The position numbers and the translations under genes were made by a program. Below the pieces are notes generated by a model that saw nothing but the letters and a program-made list of their open reading frames with translations, did no database searches and was not told the DNA's origin. This document shows, one piece after another, positions 34,661 through 43,625 of a stretch of DNA of 64,000 nt; positions within the stretch are counted from its first letter, which is position 1, and the number at the start of each line of letters is the position of its first letter. The stretch lies in NCBI RefSeq assembly GCF_900115505.1, contig NZ_FOWQ01000002.1:690673-754672 (forward strand), written 5' to 3'. This DNA is from Geodermatophilus dictyosporus. GTDB taxonomy: Bacteria > Actinomycetota > Actinomycetes > Mycobacteriales > Geodermatophilaceae.

Positions 34661-35763
34661 CCGCCGTCGCGCCGAAGGCACCTCCCGACCGGCCGCCGCG
34701 CACGACCCCGCTGTGGCGCCGGGTGCTCCCGCCGGTGCTCTCCCTCGCCCTGGTGGCCGCGGTCTTCGTGTGGTTCCTGCCCCGGTTCACCAGCCTCGCC
34801 GAGGTGTGGTCGGCGGTGCGCGGCCTGTCGTGGGCGGCGGTGGCCGCGCTCGCGGTCGCCGCCGTGTGGAACCTGGCCACCTACCAGTTCGTCATGGTCT
34901 CGACCATGCCCGGGCTGCGGCTGCGGGAGGCGACGGTCTCCACCCTCACCACGACCGCGGTGTCGAACACGGTGGTCGGCGGGGCGGCGCTCGCCCTCGG
35001 GCTGACCTACGGGATGAACTCCTCGTGGGGCTTCTCCCGGTCCCGGACGTCGGTGTCGCTGCTGCTGTCGGGGCTGTGGAACAACTTCGCCAAGCTGGGC
35101 CTGCCGGTGCTCGCCCTGGCCCTGCTCGCGCTGACGTCGTCCGCGCCGGGCGCGGGCCGGCTGGCCGCGGGGCTGGCCGGGGTGGGCGGGCTGGTCGCGG
35201 CGGTGGCCGTGCTGGCGCTGCTGCTGCGCAGCCGGGAGGGCGCCGCCCGCATCGGCACCGGCACCGGCCGGGTCGTCTCGGCGCTGCTGCGGCCGCTGGG
35301 CCGCCCACCGGTGCAGGGCTGGGACCGGGCGACGACGCGGTTCCGCGACCGCACCGTGGTGCTGCTGCGCGCCCGCTGGCACTGGCTGACCCTGGCCACC
35401 CTGGTCAGCCACCTGTCACTGTTCGCGGTCCTGCTGCTGGCGCTGCGCGCGGTGGGCGTGACCGCGGAGCAGGTCGGCGCGGTGGAGGCGCTGGCGGTCT
35501 TCGCCTTCGCCCGGCTGCTGACCGCCGTCCCCTTCACCCCGGGCGGGCTGGGCGTCGTCGAGCTGGCGCTGCTCACCGGGCTCTCGGCCTCCGGCGGCGA
35601 CCGGCCGCTGGTGGCGGCCGCGGTCCTGCTCTTCCGGGGGCTGACCTACCTGCTGCCGATCCCCCTCGGCGTCGGCACGTACCTGTTCTGGCGGCACAAC
35701 CGCTCGTGGCGGCGGGAGCCGAACTCCGCTCCGCGCACGGAGCTGGTGCCGGAGACGGCGTGA
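34657..35763 (+). CDS. UPF0104 / LPG-synthase-TM-like integral membrane protein
   Basis: 368 residues, about 8 TM helices. It matches the lysylphosphatidylglycerol-synthase membrane-domain (UPF0104, AglD-like) family: TTTAVSNTVVGGAALALGLT, VSHLSLFAVLLLALRAVGV and the signature PFTPGGLGVVELALLTGL. The cytoplasmic aminoacyl-transferase domain of MprF is absent, so a flippase-like or scaffold role is inferred. It overlaps its neighbours by 4 bp on each side. Confidence 0.88.
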   Translation: MTAVAPKAPPDRPPRTTPLWRRVLPPVLSLALVAAVFVWFLPRFTSLAEVWSAVRGLSWAAVAALAVAAVWNLATYQFVMVSTMPGLRLREATVSTLTTTAVSNTVVGGAALALGLTYGMNSSWGFSRSRTSVSLLLSGLWNNFAKLGLPVLALALLALTSSAPGAGRLAAGLAGVGGLVAAVAVLALLLRSREGAARIGTGTGRVVSALLRPLGRPPVQGWDRATTRFRDRTVVLLRARWHWLTLATLVSHLSLFAVLLLALRAVGVTAEQVGAVEALAVFAFARLLTAVPFTPGGLGVVELALLTGLSASGGDRPLVAAAVLLFRGLTYLLPIPLGVGTYLFWRHNRSWRREPNSAPRTELVPETA

Positions 35764-36386
35764 GCGGCCGCGCGGGCACCCGCCCGCGCCCGGTCGTGCG
35801 GCCGTGGGGCGCCGAGGCGGTGCTGGCCGGCTGCGGTGCCCTCGTGCTGGTGCTCGCGGCGCTCCCGGTCGAGCCGGCGCGGGTGCCCGCCACCGAGGCG
35901 GCCGTGTTCCGCGCGGTGAACGGCGTCGACGTGCTGCCGTTCGTGCTGGTCTGGCCGGTCATGCAGCTGGGCAACGTGCTGGTGGTGCCGGCGAGCGCGC
36001 TGGTCGCCGCCGCGCTGCGGCACTGGCGCCTGGCGGCGGGGCTGCTCCTGGCCGGCGTCGGCACCTACCTGGCCGCCAAGGGGATCAAGGACGTGGTGGT
36101 GCGCGGCCGCCCCGACGGGCTCCTGGACGGCGTGGTGGTCCGCGGCACCGCCGCCCGCGGGCGCGGCTTCCTCTCCGGGCACGCCGCCGTCGTGGTCACC
36201 GTGCTCACCGTGGCCTGGCCGTGGCTGCGGCGTCCCGCCCGCGTCGCCGGGGTGCTGCTGGCCGCCGCCGTGTGCCTGGCGCGGGTGCACGTGGCGGCGC
36301 ACCTGCCGCTGGACGTGGTCGGCGGGGTGGGGCTCGGCCTGCTGGTCGGGGTGCTGGTGCGGCTCGCCGTCGGGCGGCCGGCCTGA
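35760..36386 (+). CDS. PAP2-family lipid phosphatase
   Basis: 208 residues, about six TM helices. Motif 1 KDVVVRGRP, motif 2 SGHA and motif 3 ARVHVAAHLPLDVVGG match the phosphatidic acid phosphatase type 2 pattern with both catalytic His present; the usual Ser of motif 3 is Ala. Probably dephosphorylates a lipid or polyprenyl (pyro)phosphate on the outer membrane face. GTG overlaps the UPF0104 stop, and its stop overlaps the next ATG (TGATG). Confidence 0.9.
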   Translation: MSGRAGTRPRPVVRPWGAEAVLAGCGALVLVLAALPVEPARVPATEAAVFRAVNGVDVLPFVLVWPVMQLGNVLVVPASALVAAALRHWRLAAGLLLAGVGTYLAAKGIKDVVVRGRPDGLLDGVVVRGTAARGRGFLSGHAAVVVTVLTVAWPWLRRPARVAGVLLAAAVCLARVHVAAHLPLDVVGGVGLGLLVGVLVRLAVGRPA

Positions 36387-37036
36387 TGCTCGTCGACGCC
36401 CGCCGCGGCCTGCGGGTGAGCGCCGTCCTGCTCGGCGGTGCCGTCGGCATCGGCCTGCTGGTCGCCCTGCCGGCGACCCGACCGGCGGTGCAGGCGGTCG
36501 ACGACGCGGTGTGGGAGTGGGCCGGCGCGGTGCGCAACGAGCCGGCGACGTGGGCCGCGGTCGCGCTGTCGTGGCTGGGCAGCGTCTGGGTGAACTGGCC
36601 GCTGCGGGCGCTGGCGGTGCTGCTGCTGGCCGGGCGGCGGCACTGGGCCCGCCTGCTCGCCTTCGTACTGGCGGTGGTCACCAGCGAGGCGGCGATCGGC
36701 CCGGTGAAGGCCGCGTTCGACCGGCCGCGGCCGCCGGGCGCGCTCATCGAGACCTCGGCGGCGGCCTTCCCGTCCGGGCACGCCATCGCCGGCGCGGTGA
36801 CCGCGGTCGGGCTGGTGCTGGTGCTCGTGCCGCCGGGCCCGGCGCGCTGGCGCTGGGAGGTGCGGGCCGTGGTCTTCGCCGCGGTCATGGCGCTGTCGCG
36901 GGTCTACCTGCGCGCGCACTGGCTGTCGGACACCGTGGCCGGCGCGCTGCTCGGCGCGGGCCTGGCGCTGGGCTGGCCGGCGGTGGTGACGGCGCTGCGC
37001 GACCGCCGTGGGCGGGCGGCCCGCCCCTCCCCCTGA
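36386..37036 (+). CDS. PAP2-family lipid phosphatase
   Basis: 216 residues, about six TM helices, with a full catalytic triad of motifs: KAAFDRPRP, PSGHAIAG and SRVYLRAHWLSDTVAG. It is clearly distinct from the preceding PAP2 gene, so the two are not a fresh duplication. Last gene of the cassette, 102 bp before phaC. The substrate is unknown; undecaprenyl pyrophosphate or phosphatidylglycerol phosphate are family possibilities. Confidence 0.92.
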   Translation: MLVDARRGLRVSAVLLGGAVGIGLLVALPATRPAVQAVDDAVWEWAGAVRNEPATWAAVALSWLGSVWVNWPLRALAVLLLAGRRHWARLLAFVLAVVTSEAAIGPVKAAFDRPRPPGALIETSAAAFPSGHAIAGAVTAVGLVLVLVPPGPARWRWEVRAVVFAAVMALSRVYLRAHWLSDTVAGALLGAGLALGWPAVVTALRDRRGRAARPSP

Positions 37037-37138
37037 GGACGGCGGCTCCCGGACGCGGGCCCGGCCGTCCCCCTGCCGGGTCCGGGGACCTGTGCTTGAG
37101 TTGCTCAGGTCAGGCATCCGTCCCCGAGGAGTCCCGGG

Positions 37139-38899
37139 ATGACCACCACCGCCAGCCGTCCGACGCCGGACCAGCCGAACAGCCGGCCCTCCGCCGTCGC
37201 CGGGTCGACCGACGAGGCCACCGAGCAGGCCGGCGACGCCGTCCTCGGCCTGGACATGGTCCTCGTCGACGCCGCCCGCGGCCCACTGCGCCGGATGGTG
37301 CCCCCGGCCCGCACCCTCGCCCACCTGGGCGGCGCGCTGGTCCGCCGGCCCCAGGCCGTCACCCGCCACGGCGGTGAGCTGGTCAGCGAGCTGGGCCGGA
37401 TCGTGGCCGGCCGCTCGGAGATCGCGCCCTCGCCCAAGGACCGGCGCTTCTCCGACCGCGCCTGGAAGGACAACTGGCTCCTCCGGCGCACGATGCAGGC
37501 CCACATGGCCGCCGCCCAGGCCGCGGCGCGGCTGATCGACGACGTCGACCTCGACTGGCAGGACGACGAGCGGATCCGCTTCGCGCTGACCAACGTCGTC
37601 GACGCGCTCGCGCCCAGCAACGTGCCGTTCCTCAACCCGCTGGCCCTCAAGGCGGTCGTCGACACCGGCGGCCGCAACGCCGTCACGGGCGTGCGCCGGC
37701 TGGTGTCCGACCTGGCCTCGGCGCCGCGGGTGCCCTCGATGGTGGAGCCCGACGCCTTCACCGTGGGCGAGGACCTCGCCGTCACCCCGGGCGCGGTGGT
37801 GCTGCGGACGCCGGTGTTCGAGCTGCTGCAGTACCGGCCGACGACCGGGACCGTGCGCAGCGTCCCGCTGGTGATCGTGCCGCCGACGATCAACAAGTTC
37901 TACGTCACCGACCTGGCGCCGGGCCGCAGCATCGTCGAGCACTACGTCTCCGCCGGACACCAGGTCTTCATGATCAGCTGGCGCAACCCCGACGAGCGGC
38001 ACGCCGACTGGGGCCTGGACGCCTACGGCCAGGCGGTGCTCGACGCCGCCGACGCCGCCCAGGAGATCACCGGCAGCGACCAGGTGGCCCTCCAGGGCTT
38101 CTGCTCCGGCGGGATCATCGCCGCCATGGTGCTGGCCCACCTGGCCGCCACCGGCCGGCTCGACCGGGTCGCGGCGGCCAGCTTCGCCGTCACCGTCCTG
38201 GACTGGGCCCGCGCCGGCACCATCGGCGCGCTCATGGACGAGGAGGCGGTCCGCGAGGCCACCGAGAAGTCGCGCAAGAAGGGCTACCTCGACGGCGCGA
38301 TGCTGGCCGAGGTCTTCGCGTGGCTGCGGCCCAACGACCTGGTGTGGAACTACTGGGTCAACAACTACCTGCAGGGCAACCCGCCGCCGGCCTTCGACAT
38401 CCTCTACTGGAACGCCGACACCACGCGGATGAGCGCCGGCCTGCACCGCGACTTCATCGAGCTCGCCGTCGGCAACCAGCTCAGCACGCCCGGGGCGGCC
38501 AGCATGCTCGGGACGCCGGTGGACCTCTCCACCGTCACCGTCGACACCTACGTCACCGCCGGCATCGCCGACCACCTGTGCCCGTGGCAGTCCTGCTACC
38601 GCACGACCCAGATGCTCGGCGGGCGCAGCCGGTTCGTGCTGTCCACCGCCGGGCACATCGCCTCGCTGGTCAACCCGCCCGCCAACCCGAAGGCGTCCTT
38701 CCAGGTGGCGCCGGAGACGCCGGAGGACCCGGAGCGCTGGCTGGCCTCGGCGCACAAGGAGAAGGGCTCGTGGTGGCCGGACTTCACCGACTGGCTGGCC
38801 GAGCGGGCCGGTGAGGAGAAGCCGGCACCGGAGGAGCTGGGCAGCGCCGCGCACCCGGTCCTGGGGGACGCGCCGGGGACGTATGTCTTCGACAAGTGA
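37139..38899 (+). CDS. phaC: Poly(3-hydroxyalkanoate) synthase
   Basis: 586 residues, in the class I/II size range (about 560-600). The lipase-like box is GFCSGG with catalytic Cys322; Asp near 477 in AGIADHLCP and His near 505 in TAGHIASLVNPP complete the triad. AWKDNWLLRR and NNYLQGNPPPAFDILYWN are conserved PhaC segments. Polymerises hydroxyacyl-CoA into storage granules. ATG with GAGGAG upstream. Overlaps the depolymerase gene by 17 bp. Confidence 0.95.
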   Translation: MTTTASRPTPDQPNSRPSAVAGSTDEATEQAGDAVLGLDMVLVDAARGPLRRMVPPARTLAHLGGALVRRPQAVTRHGGELVSELGRIVAGRSEIAPSPKDRRFSDRAWKDNWLLRRTMQAHMAAAQAAARLIDDVDLDWQDDERIRFALTNVVDALAPSNVPFLNPLALKAVVDTGGRNAVTGVRRLVSDLASAPRVPSMVEPDAFTVGEDLAVTPGAVVLRTPVFELLQYRPTTGTVRSVPLVIVPPTINKFYVTDLAPGRSIVEHYVSAGHQVFMISWRNPDERHADWGLDAYGQAVLDAADAAQEITGSDQVALQGFCSGGIIAAMVLAHLAATGRLDRVAAASFAVTVLDWARAGTIGALMDEEAVREATEKSRKKGYLDGAMLAEVFAWLRPNDLVWNYWVNNYLQGNPPPAFDILYWNADTTRMSAGLHRDFIELAVGNQLSTPGAASMLGTPVDLSTVTVDTYVTAGIADHLCPWQSCYRTTQMLGGRSRFVLSTAGHIASLVNPPANPKASFQVAPETPEDPERWLASAHKEKGSWWPDFTDWLAERAGEEKPAPEELGSAAHPVLGDAPGTYVFDK

Positions 38900-39749
38900 C
38901 CCGGCGGGCGACCCGGCGGGCGATCGGACGCGGGCCGGCGCCGAGTCGGTCCGCTCGCTGACCGTCGGGGGCCGCACGCTGCGGGTGGCGGTGCGCCGAG
39001 GGGACGGGTCGGTCCCGCCGCTGCTGCTGATGAACGGCATCGGCGCCAGCCTCGAGGTGCTGCAGCCCTTCGTCGACGCCGTCCACCCGCGGCGGACGGT
39101 GATCCGCTTCGACGTCCCCGGCGTCGGCGGCTCCCCCAGGCCCGTCGTCCCCTACGTGCTCGCGACGCTGACTCCGGTGGTGGCCGGCCTGCTCCACGAG
39201 CTCGGCCACGACGAGCCGGTCGACGTGCTCGGCCTGTCCTGGGGCGGCGGGCTGGCGCAGCACTTCGCCGTGCAGCACCGCCGCCGCTGCCGCCGGCTGG
39301 TGCTGGCGGCCACCGGCACCGGCAGCCTGATGGTGCCCGCGCACCCGCGGGTGCTGGCCCACATGCTCACGCCGCGGCGGCACCGCGACCCCCGGTACGC
39401 CGAGGAGGTCGCCGCGATGCTCTACGGCGGCACGGTGCGCAGCGACCCGGGGATGGCCGCCCGCGTGCTGCACTCGGCCAGCCGGCTGGGCCCGCGGCGC
39501 GGCTACTACTACCAGCTGGCCGCGAGCGCGGGCTGGAGCAGCCTGCCGTTCCTGTCGCTGATCCGGCAGCCCACGCTGGTGGTCGCCGGTGACGACGACC
39601 CGATCATCCCGACGGTCAACGCGCGCATCCTGGCCCGCGGCATCCCGCGGGCCCGGCTGCACCTGCACCACGGCGGGCACCTGGCGCTGGTCACCGAGGC
39701 GCGGGAGCTCGCGCCGGTGGTCGAGGACTTCCTCGACGGGCCGGCCTAG
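38883..39749 (+). CDS. phaZ: Intracellular medium-chain PHA depolymerase
   Basis: 288 residues of the alpha/beta hydrolase fold. It follows the mcl-PHA depolymerase pattern closely: LLLMNGIGASLEV, FDVPGVGGSPRPV, the nucleophile box GLSWGGGLAQ, RLVLAATGTGSLMVPAHP, the acid in QPTLVVAGDDDPIIP and HHGGHLALVT with the catalytic His. It mobilises the polymer made by PhaC. ATG at 38883 lies inside the end of phaC. Its stop shares a CTAG with the stop of the convergent metallopeptidase gene. Confidence 0.9.
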   Translation: MSSTSDPAGDPAGDRTRAGAESVRSLTVGGRTLRVAVRRGDGSVPPLLLMNGIGASLEVLQPFVDAVHPRRTVIRFDVPGVGGSPRPVVPYVLATLTPVVAGLLHELGHDEPVDVLGLSWGGGLAQHFAVQHRRRCRRLVLAATGTGSLMVPAHPRVLAHMLTPRRHRDPRYAEEVAAMLYGGTVRSDPGMAARVLHSASRLGPRRGYYYQLAASAGWSSLPFLSLIRQPTLVVAGDDDPIIPTVNARILARGIPRARLHLHHGGHLALVTEARELAPVVEDFLDGPA

Positions 39750-41140
39750 AAGCCGCAGGCGGCCCCGCCGTCGACGAAGCCCCGCCGGAAGTCGTCGACC
39801 AGCTCGAAGCCCGACAGCCCCGGCACCGGGACGACGGTCTCCTCGGTGGCGTAGCGCAGCAGCACGACGGCGGCCTCGTCGACGTCGCCCGGGGACAGGG
39901 CGAGGTCCAGCCCGTCGACCGATCCCCGGTGCACCTCGCGGACCAGCCAGCCCGTGGCGCACACCGAGCCGGTCACGGCCGCGGCGTCGTCGACCGACAG
40001 GCCGCGCTGCTCGCGCACGGCCATCGCGTAGGGCAGCCCGAGCAGCGTGGGGACGGCGAAGTCCCCGACCTCGGCGTAGGCCGGCTCGAGCAGGTCGGCG
40101 CCGTCGTAGCGCACCGAGTCGTCCACCGGGCAGTACTGCAGGTCCAGCTCGCCCCCGCCGCCGCAGACCGTGCCGGTGCCGTCGGCGGCGCGCAGGTCGG
40201 GGGCGTCGAGCAGGCCGCCGAGCGGGTCGGTGCCGGGGAAGCCGCGGGTGAGCGCCTGGTCCCAGAACGCGGTGAGCAGGTCGCCGGTGCCCGCGACGAC
40301 CGCCTCGTAGGACAGGTCGCCGCCGGTGGCCGCCTCGTCGCCGTCGAACTCCTCCTCGGTGAACAGCCGCGAGGAGTCGAAGGCCGCGCACGCCACCGGG
40401 CCGTCGGCGTAGCCCTCCTGGAACGCGGAGAGCTGGTCGAAGACCGAGCCGTGCGCGTCCTCGGCGTCGGGCGAGGAGCCCACCTCGTCGCCGAAGTACA
40501 GGTAGCCCAGCAGGTAGGGGTCGAGCTCCTTGGGGCGGACGGAGAAGTGCGCCGCGTTGCCCCGTACCACCCACCGCGTCCACGCGCCGGCGAAGCACTC
40601 GGCCTGCGTCTCGGCGACGATCGACGGGTCGTCGAGGCCGGCGTGCGCCTGGACGGCGTGGGCGATCTCGTGCGCCATGATCTCGGCGACCACGAACGGC
40701 CCGTAGTCCCCCGCCAGCTCCGCCATCCACGCGCGGTCGTAGACGACCAGGTCCTCGTCGGGGCAGTAGTAGGCGTTGTCGGCCAGGTCCTCGACGTCGT
40801 CGGGGAAGCACGGGCCGTCCGGCAGGTCGGCGGGGTCGGTCTCGTCGGGGTCGATGGACCAGAAGCCGCCGTCGACCGGGCCGAACCCGCCGCCGAACAC
40901 CTCCGGGTAGGTGCGGTCCCAGTAGGTGAGGACGTCGGCGAGGGCGTTGCGCGCGATGCGGTCGGTCTCGTCGCCCGCCTCGGCCAGGTGGACGGTCAGG
41001 TCGGCGTCGGTGGCGTCGGTGGCGTCGGTGCGCAGGCCCCCGGGTGGTGGGCTGGCCACGCCGGCGACCACGGTGCTGCAGCCGGTGGCGGCCAGCGCCA
41101 GGGCGAGCAGCGCCGCGACGGCGGGGGGACGGACGCGCAC
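39746..41140 (-). CDS. Secreted neutral zinc metallopeptidase lipoprotein
   Basis: 464 residues. The N-terminal signal ends LAATGCSTVV, a lipobox. The catalytic zinc motif MAHEIAHAVQ (near residue 157) fits the HExxH clan, and a Glu in IVAETQAECFAGAW is the likely third ligand, as in the YpfJ/neutral zinc metallopeptidase family. A short TDATDATDAD repeat lies after the signal. Extracellular, membrane-anchored protease of unknown target. Confidence 0.87.
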   Translation of the reverse strand: MRVRPPAVAALLALALAATGCSTVVAGVASPPPGGLRTDATDATDADLTVHLAEAGDETDRIARNALADVLTYWDRTYPEVFGGGFGPVDGGFWSIDPDETDPADLPDGPCFPDDVEDLADNAYYCPDEDLVVYDRAWMAELAGDYGPFVVAEIMAHEIAHAVQAHAGLDDPSIVAETQAECFAGAWTRWVVRGNAAHFSVRPKELDPYLLGYLYFGDEVGSSPDAEDAHGSVFDQLSAFQEGYADGPVACAAFDSSRLFTEEEFDGDEAATGGDLSYEAVVAGTGDLLTAFWDQALTRGFPGTDPLGGLLDAPDLRAADGTGTVCGGGGELDLQYCPVDDSVRYDGADLLEPAYAEVGDFAVPTLLGLPYAMAVREQRGLSVDDAAAVTGSVCATGWLVREVHRGSVDGLDLALSPGDVDEAAVVLLRYATEETVVPVPGLSGFELVDDFRRGFVDGGAACGF

Positions 41141-41269
41141 GGTGCCCCCTCGGTTCGCGTGGACGGCCCGGTCGGCGTCCGGTTCGGAGGACCGGAGGCT
41201 GCCCCGGCGCCGCCCGCCCGGTCAACGGGGACGCGTCCGGCGGCCCCGCTCAGGCCGCGCGGGCCGGCG

Positions 41270-42223
41270 TCACGCCCCGGCGTGGACGACGCAGCCGCTG
41301 GCCGCCCCGCCGAGGGCGTCGACGGCGAACCCGCGCACCCGCAGCACGTCGGCGAGGGCCGCGTTGACGACCTGCTGGACGTCGACGTCGGCGTCGGCGC
41401 CGTGCACCTGCTCGACGCTCATCCGGTCGTGCTGCCGCCAGCCGACCACCACACCGCCCAGGCCCGGCTCGACCGAGACGCAGACCCCGCCGTGGGCGCC
41501 GCGCGGGCCGGTGGCGTCCCACAGCGGCAGGCCGGTCTCGGCGAGCGCGGCGGTGACCTCGACCAGCAGGGTGACCAGCGGGTCGTCGTCGTCGACGTCG
41601 GCGTCCCACTCCTCGGGCAGCCGGTCGAGCTGCTCGCCCAGGTGGGTCAGCCACGCGGAGTCCTGTGCGGAGACCCGCCGGACCACCGTGCCGTCGGCGC
41701 GCAGGGTGCCGTGGACGGCGCGGGCGGACCCGTCGAGCCCGGCGACCAGCGCGGTGCACAGGGCGTCGGTGCGGGCGTCGAACGGCCCGGCGACCGCGTG
41801 GTGCCCCGGCCGGTCCTCCGACCCGTCGACCAGCCACCACGCCGTCGCGCCCTCGGCGCCGGCGACGCGCCGGCCGGCCGGGTGGGCGGCCACGCCCACG
41901 GCGGTCCGGCCCGCGGGACGCACCTCGGCACCGAGGTCGGCCCGCAGCTCGCCACCGCCGGCCGGCCCGGCGCCCGTGCCGCCGGGAGCCGCCGGGCCGG
42001 CGGGGGCCGGCAGACCCGCGTCGCCCACGGGGCCCGGACCGGAGGCGGGCCGGGCGACCGCGGCCGGCCGCACGGCGTTGCGCTCGAACTCGTAGCGGGC
42101 CGTCGAGCTGCGGCCCAGGACGACGACGAGCCCGGCCATGAGCAGGAAGCCGGCGACGGCGACCACCGGCCACACGACCAGCTCGACGAGGCCCACCGGC
42201 ACCACCGGGGTCACCACGCGCAC
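41270..42223 (-). CDS. Membrane-anchored paralogue A, unknown family
   Basis: 317 residues. One N-terminal TM (LVVWPVVAVAGFLLMAGLVV) leads into GRSSTARYEFERN, as in the small protein at 26041. A Gly/Pro/Ala linker follows to about residue 100, and then a domain shared with the protein at 42435: LLVEVTAALAETGLPLWDA and WRQHDRMSVEQVHGAD appear nearly unchanged in both. The C-terminal domain is probably cytoplasmic. No function known. GTG 42223; overlaps the small gene upstream. Confidence 0.72.
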   Translation of the reverse strand: MRVVTPVVPVGLVELVVWPVVAVAGFLLMAGLVVVLGRSSTARYEFERNAVRPAAVARPASGPGPVGDAGLPAPAGPAAPGGTGAGPAGGGELRADLGAEVRPAGRTAVGVAAHPAGRRVAGAEGATAWWLVDGSEDRPGHHAVAGPFDARTDALCTALVAGLDGSARAVHGTLRADGTVVRRVSAQDSAWLTHLGEQLDRLPEEWDADVDDDDPLVTLLVEVTAALAETGLPLWDATGPRGAHGGVCVSVEPGLGGVVVGWRQHDRMSVEQVHGADADVDVQQVVNAALADVLRVRGFAVDALGGAASGCVVHAGA

Positions 42224-42438
42224 CAGGAGCGCTGCGGGCCGGCACCCCAGTCGGCGGCCCGGTGCACCCAGGTCCGCACCCGGCCGAGCGGGTCGGCGGG
42301 GCGGCGGTCGGGTGCCGGCGGGTCACCGGCGGGGTCGAGGCCGAGCAGGTCGAGCAGGTCGGCCAGGCCCAGGCCGTCCTCGGCCGGGGCGGCCGGGCGA
42401 CGCGCCAGGAGGGAGGGGGTGGCGCCCACGGCGGTCAC
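42211..42438 (-). CDS. Small hypothetical protein within paralogue operon
   Basis: 75 residues. Start GTG overlaps the stop of the upstream paralogue by 4 bp, and the end overlaps the next gene by 13 bp, which strongly argues for a real, coupled gene despite its size. It contains DGLGLADLLDLLGLDPAGDP and a Trp-rich basic end (WVHRAADWGAGPQRSW). No TM helix and no family recognised. Confidence 0.55.
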   Translation of the reverse strand: MTAVGATPSLLARRPAAPAEDGLGLADLLDLLGLDPAGDPPAPDRRPADPLGRVRTWVHRAADWGAGPQRSWCAW

Positions 42439-43064
42439 GCCCCGCAGCGGACGACGCAGCCGCCGGCCACGCCGCCCAGGGTCTCGACGTCGAAGCCCCG
42501 CACCAGCAGGACGTCGCCCAGCGCGCAGTTCATGACCCGCTGCACGACGGCGTCGGTCTCGGCGCCGTGCACCTGGTCGACGCTCATCCGGTCGTGCTGG
42601 CGCCAGCTCACCACGACGCCGTCCAGCGCGGGCTCCACGGCCGGGCAGGCCCCGCCCAGGGCGGCCCCGGCGCCGGACGCGTCCCACAGCGGCAGGCCGG
42701 ACTCGGCGAGTGCCGCGGTCACCTCGACCAGGAGCGTCGTCAGGGGGTCGTCCTCGGCCAGGACGCCGGCCCGGTCCTCGGGCAGCCGGTCGAGCTGGTC
42801 GCCGAGGTGCGCCAGCCACGCCAGGTCCTCCGGCGAGGGCCGGCGGTGCAGGCCGCCGTCGGCGCGGCGCACGCCGTACACCGGCCGCACCGGCTCGTCG
42901 TCGTCGCCGCGCACGGCGGCGGCCCAGCCGGCGCCGGAGCGGTCGGGGAAGGGGCCGGCGACGAGGCGGTCGGGGCCCTCCTGGCCCTCGACCACCAGCC
43001 ACCAGCCCAGGCGCACCTCGTTGTCGAGGCGCAGTCCACTGCTGCGGAGTGCCACGTGATCCAC
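42435..43064 (-). CDS. Soluble paralogue B, unknown family
   Basis: 209 residues, no signal or TM. It is the diverged partner of paralogue A: VTAALAESGLPLWDASGAG, VVSWRQHDRMSVDQVHGAET, and a shared end GFDVETLGGVAGGCVVRCGA. The N-terminus (LGWWLVVEGQEGPDRLVAGP) matches the stretch after paralogue A's linker. It may be the ancestral soluble form. Leads the three-gene unit. Function unknown. Confidence 0.75.
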   Translation of the reverse strand: MDHVALRSSGLRLDNEVRLGWWLVVEGQEGPDRLVAGPFPDRSGAGWAAAVRGDDDEPVRPVYGVRRADGGLHRRPSPEDLAWLAHLGDQLDRLPEDRAGVLAEDDPLTTLLVEVTAALAESGLPLWDASGAGAALGGACPAVEPALDGVVVSWRQHDRMSVDQVHGAETDAVVQRVMNCALGDVLLVRGFDVETLGGVAGGCVVRCGA

Positions 43065-43625
43065 CGTTCATCCCGTCCTTGGGGCCGCCGCAGGGGAAGT
43101 GCGGCGGCGCCCGCCACCGCCGGTGAGGGCGGCGCGAGTGAGGGAAGTGTGGGGTCCGGCGGGGGCCGGGGGACGCGTCCCGGCACACGCTGGTACGGCA
43201 CGTGTTCGTATCGTTGTGCAGCCGCTCCGCCGGGCCGCTGACCCGCCTCCGGAAACACCCACATGTCGACCAGTTCGACCCGGTCCGAGCGTGGAGGTGT
43301 GCCGAGGAGTGCTGCTGACCTGGAACGACCCGCGCCGCGACGGCGTGCCGCGAGCAGCTCGCGCGGGCCCCGCTCCCACCGGCGCGCCCGTCCCGCCGGG
43401 GCCGGCGCCCCGCGCCAGGCGACCGGGCGGAGGACTCCGTGCGCCACCGGTCGTCACCCGCCGACGGGCCGCCACGGTGGCCCCGCCATACGCTGCGCCT
43501 GCCCGGATCCACCCCTGCAGACGCCGAAGGAGTCACCTCGTGTCAGGCCTCCGTGCCCGCACCGGTGCACGCCGCGCTCCCGGAGCGACGGCCCGGGTAC
43601 CGACGTCCGGCGGGCGGGCCGACGG
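43065..43625 (+). other. Divergent intergenic region before glycan island
   Basis: About 560 bp between paralogue B and the first glycan-island gene. Long open frames cross it, but their translations are Arg/Pro/Ser-rich and look non-coding. A slightly AT-richer patch near 43190-43215 (TGTTCGTATCGTTGTGC) is the best promoter candidate. The right end holds the possible leader peptide listed next. Confidence 0.45.

Noticed and set aside
34657-35763. Full MprF lysylphosphatidylglycerol synthase
   Set aside because: Only the membrane domain family is present; the aminoacyl-transferase domain is missing.
36065-39040. 991-codon antisense frame across PAP2 and phaC
   Set aside because: His/Gly/Arg-rich shadow of real coding strands.
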